Assembly (NCBI GenBank): GCA_029553375.1
Contig: JAKPCH010000059.1
Span: forward strand, 1-64,000
DNA from: Deltaproteobacteria bacterium
GTDB taxonomy: Bacteria > Desulfobacterota > Syntrophia > Syntrophales > UBA8958
Direction of reading: 5' to 3'
Length of the DNA: 64,000 nt
The position numbers were made by a program, and so were the translations under genes. Within the stretch, counting starts at the first letter, position 1. Each line of letters opens with the position of its first letter. Shown piece by piece: positions 63,117-64,000 of the stretch. Below the pieces are notes generated by a model, which was given only the letters and a program-made list of their open reading frames with translations, made no database searches and was not told the origin of the DNA.

Positions 63117-64000
63117 CTATGAAAGGATGATGGGCTGGCCGCCGTCCATGTCCTTGATCTTCCTCAGGGTCTTGTAGGGGAGACGGCCGAGGAAATCGTC
63201 GAAGGTGTCGCAGCCGAAGATGTACTCGTCGTAGTACCTCTTGAGGTTGTCCTTGTTGCCCGTCCGGCGGAACTCCTCGCAGAGGGAGCGGAACTTGAGG
63301 ATGTGTTCCATGTCGAACCAGTAGAAACCGTAGGAGGCGCCGGGATAGGCGCCGAAGGGCTGTTCCACGAGGGCGTCCACGGCGGCGTAGGGGATCTCCG
63401 TGAGGTTCGGGTAGGTGCGGACGTTCTCGTTGGGGATGATCCGCTCCGTCGTGACGATGCTGTACGTGGCGGCCATGGTGATCTCGGGGCAGGTGCAGTG
63501 GGCCCCGAAGATGCGGCAGTTGCCGTACATGTCCGCCGCCGTCACGTGGACGATGGCCACGTCGGGGTGACAGGCCGGGACGAGATAGACGTTCTTGCCG
63601 CTGAACGGGCAAACGACCATTTTTCCCCGGTTCACGAGCTCCATGTCCGAGCCGCCGTGGTCCCGCGTGGGGATGAAGGGGACGCCCATGGCCGCGGCCT
63701 TGAAGCGGGCGGACATGCCGTAGTTGGTGTAATCGTCCAGGCGGATCATCCCCCGGGAGGTGAGGTACCTCAAGAGGGGGGCGATACCGATGACCTCGTA
63801 GCCCCACCAGGCCAGCTCCACCCTCTTGATGGAGACGTGGTCGGGGTCCAGGATCATGGCCCCCGCCAGGAGCTCCGCGCAGATGGAGTTGGACTGGAAG
63901 GAGAGGGTGAGGTCCTTCGCCCCCTTGCGGATGATCTCATGGACGATGGCCACGGGGACGCGGGTGTTCACGAAACCCCCGATCCCGATATTGATACCGT
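63117..64000 (-). CDS. CoA-transferase subunit A (glutaconate-type), partial at window edge
   Basis: The alpha subunit of the CoA-transferase. The frame stays open to the window edge and reads GINIGIGGFVNTRVPVAIVHEIIRKG near it, matching the N-terminal beta-alpha unit of the glutaconate CoA-transferase type; the start codon lies beyond 64000. Later motifs: DDYTNYGMSARFKAAAMGVP and HVTAADMYGNCRIFG. The beta subunit gene follows after 24 bases. Confidence 0.9.
   Translation of the reverse strand, partial: GINIGIGGFVNTRVPVAIVHEIIRKGAKDLTLSFQSNSICAELLAGAMILDPDHVSIKRVELAWWGYEVIGIAPLLRYLTSRGMIRLDDYTNYGMSARFKAAAMGVPFIPTRDHGGSDMELVNRGKMVVCPFSGKNVYLVPACHPDVAIVHVTAADMYGNCRIFGAHCTCPEITMAATYSIVTTERIIPNENVRTYPNLTEIPYAAVDALVEQPFGAYPGASYGFYWFDMEHILKFRSLCEEFRRTGNKDNLKRYYDEYIFGCDTFDDFLGRLPYKTLRKIKDMDGGQPIILS

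Overview
The window joins two unrelated kinds of DNA. Positions 1 to about 14,380 look like a high-GC betaproteobacterium of the Burkholderiales: CTG, GTG and CGC codons dominate, intergenic palindromic repeats occur, and the genes are typical of that group (LemA, GntP-patatin pair, ProA, a SET-domain protein, BirA plus a truncated SPOR-like protein, S8 protease). From about 14,410 to 64,000 the DNA looks like an anaerobic Desulfobacterota (deltaproteobacterial) genome: CTC, GTC and AGG codons, strong AGGAGG ribosome sites, many Fe-S, flavin and CoA enzymes. The change falls inside the glyceraldehyde-3-phosphate dehydrogenase gene, at the codons for its most conserved C-terminal motif (14380-14409). 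The simplest reading is a chimeric metagenome contig; a natural recombination is possible.

Layout of the first part: IS630-type transposase end; two-component system; LemA; GntP permease and patatin; proA; AEC transporter; a MITE-like element with TA-flanked inverted repeats; topB; SET protein; birA and a small membrane protein; secreted subtilisin-like protease.

Layout of the second part: gap with a GAF protein; clpS-clpA-aat, the bacterial N-end-rule genes in one operon (19.2-16.0 kb); flavoprotein and YjbQ; OFA-type MFS carrier; a 12-gene minus-strand cluster (29.87-22.80 kb) of MinD-type ATPases with ferredoxin inserts, Mrp, three NifX-domain proteins, zinc-ribbon proteins, an MBL protein and an HdrD-like Fe-S protein, with a good sigma-54 promoter, three upstream palindromes and an adjacent sigma-54 activator; a permease, hydrolase, MBL and flavodoxin operon; a partner-switching signalling set (substrate-binding protein, Cache-HAMP-PP2C phosphatase, RsbW-like kinase, STAS protein); a radical SAM protein; an AT-rich island; tetR-emrA-emrB-tolC efflux; polX; and an acyl-CoA region (51-64 kb).

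The acyl-CoA region contains an adenosylcobalamin-dependent mutase in two subunits, its chaperone MeaB, CobO, a 4-hydroxybutyryl-CoA dehydratase-family enzyme, a pyridine-nucleotide-disulfide oxidoreductase, PAS regulators and a CoA-transferase. Two observations stand out. The mutase carries the Phe/Gln pair of isobutyryl-CoA mutase rather than the Tyr/Arg pair of methylmalonyl-CoA mutase. The oxidoreductase is interrupted by an in-frame TGA exactly at its redox cysteine, followed by a near-ideal bacterial SECIS hairpin, so it is very probably an unannotated selenoprotein. Together they suggest an anaerobic, perhaps syntrophic, branched or C4 acyl-CoA metabolism; the pathway itself is inference.
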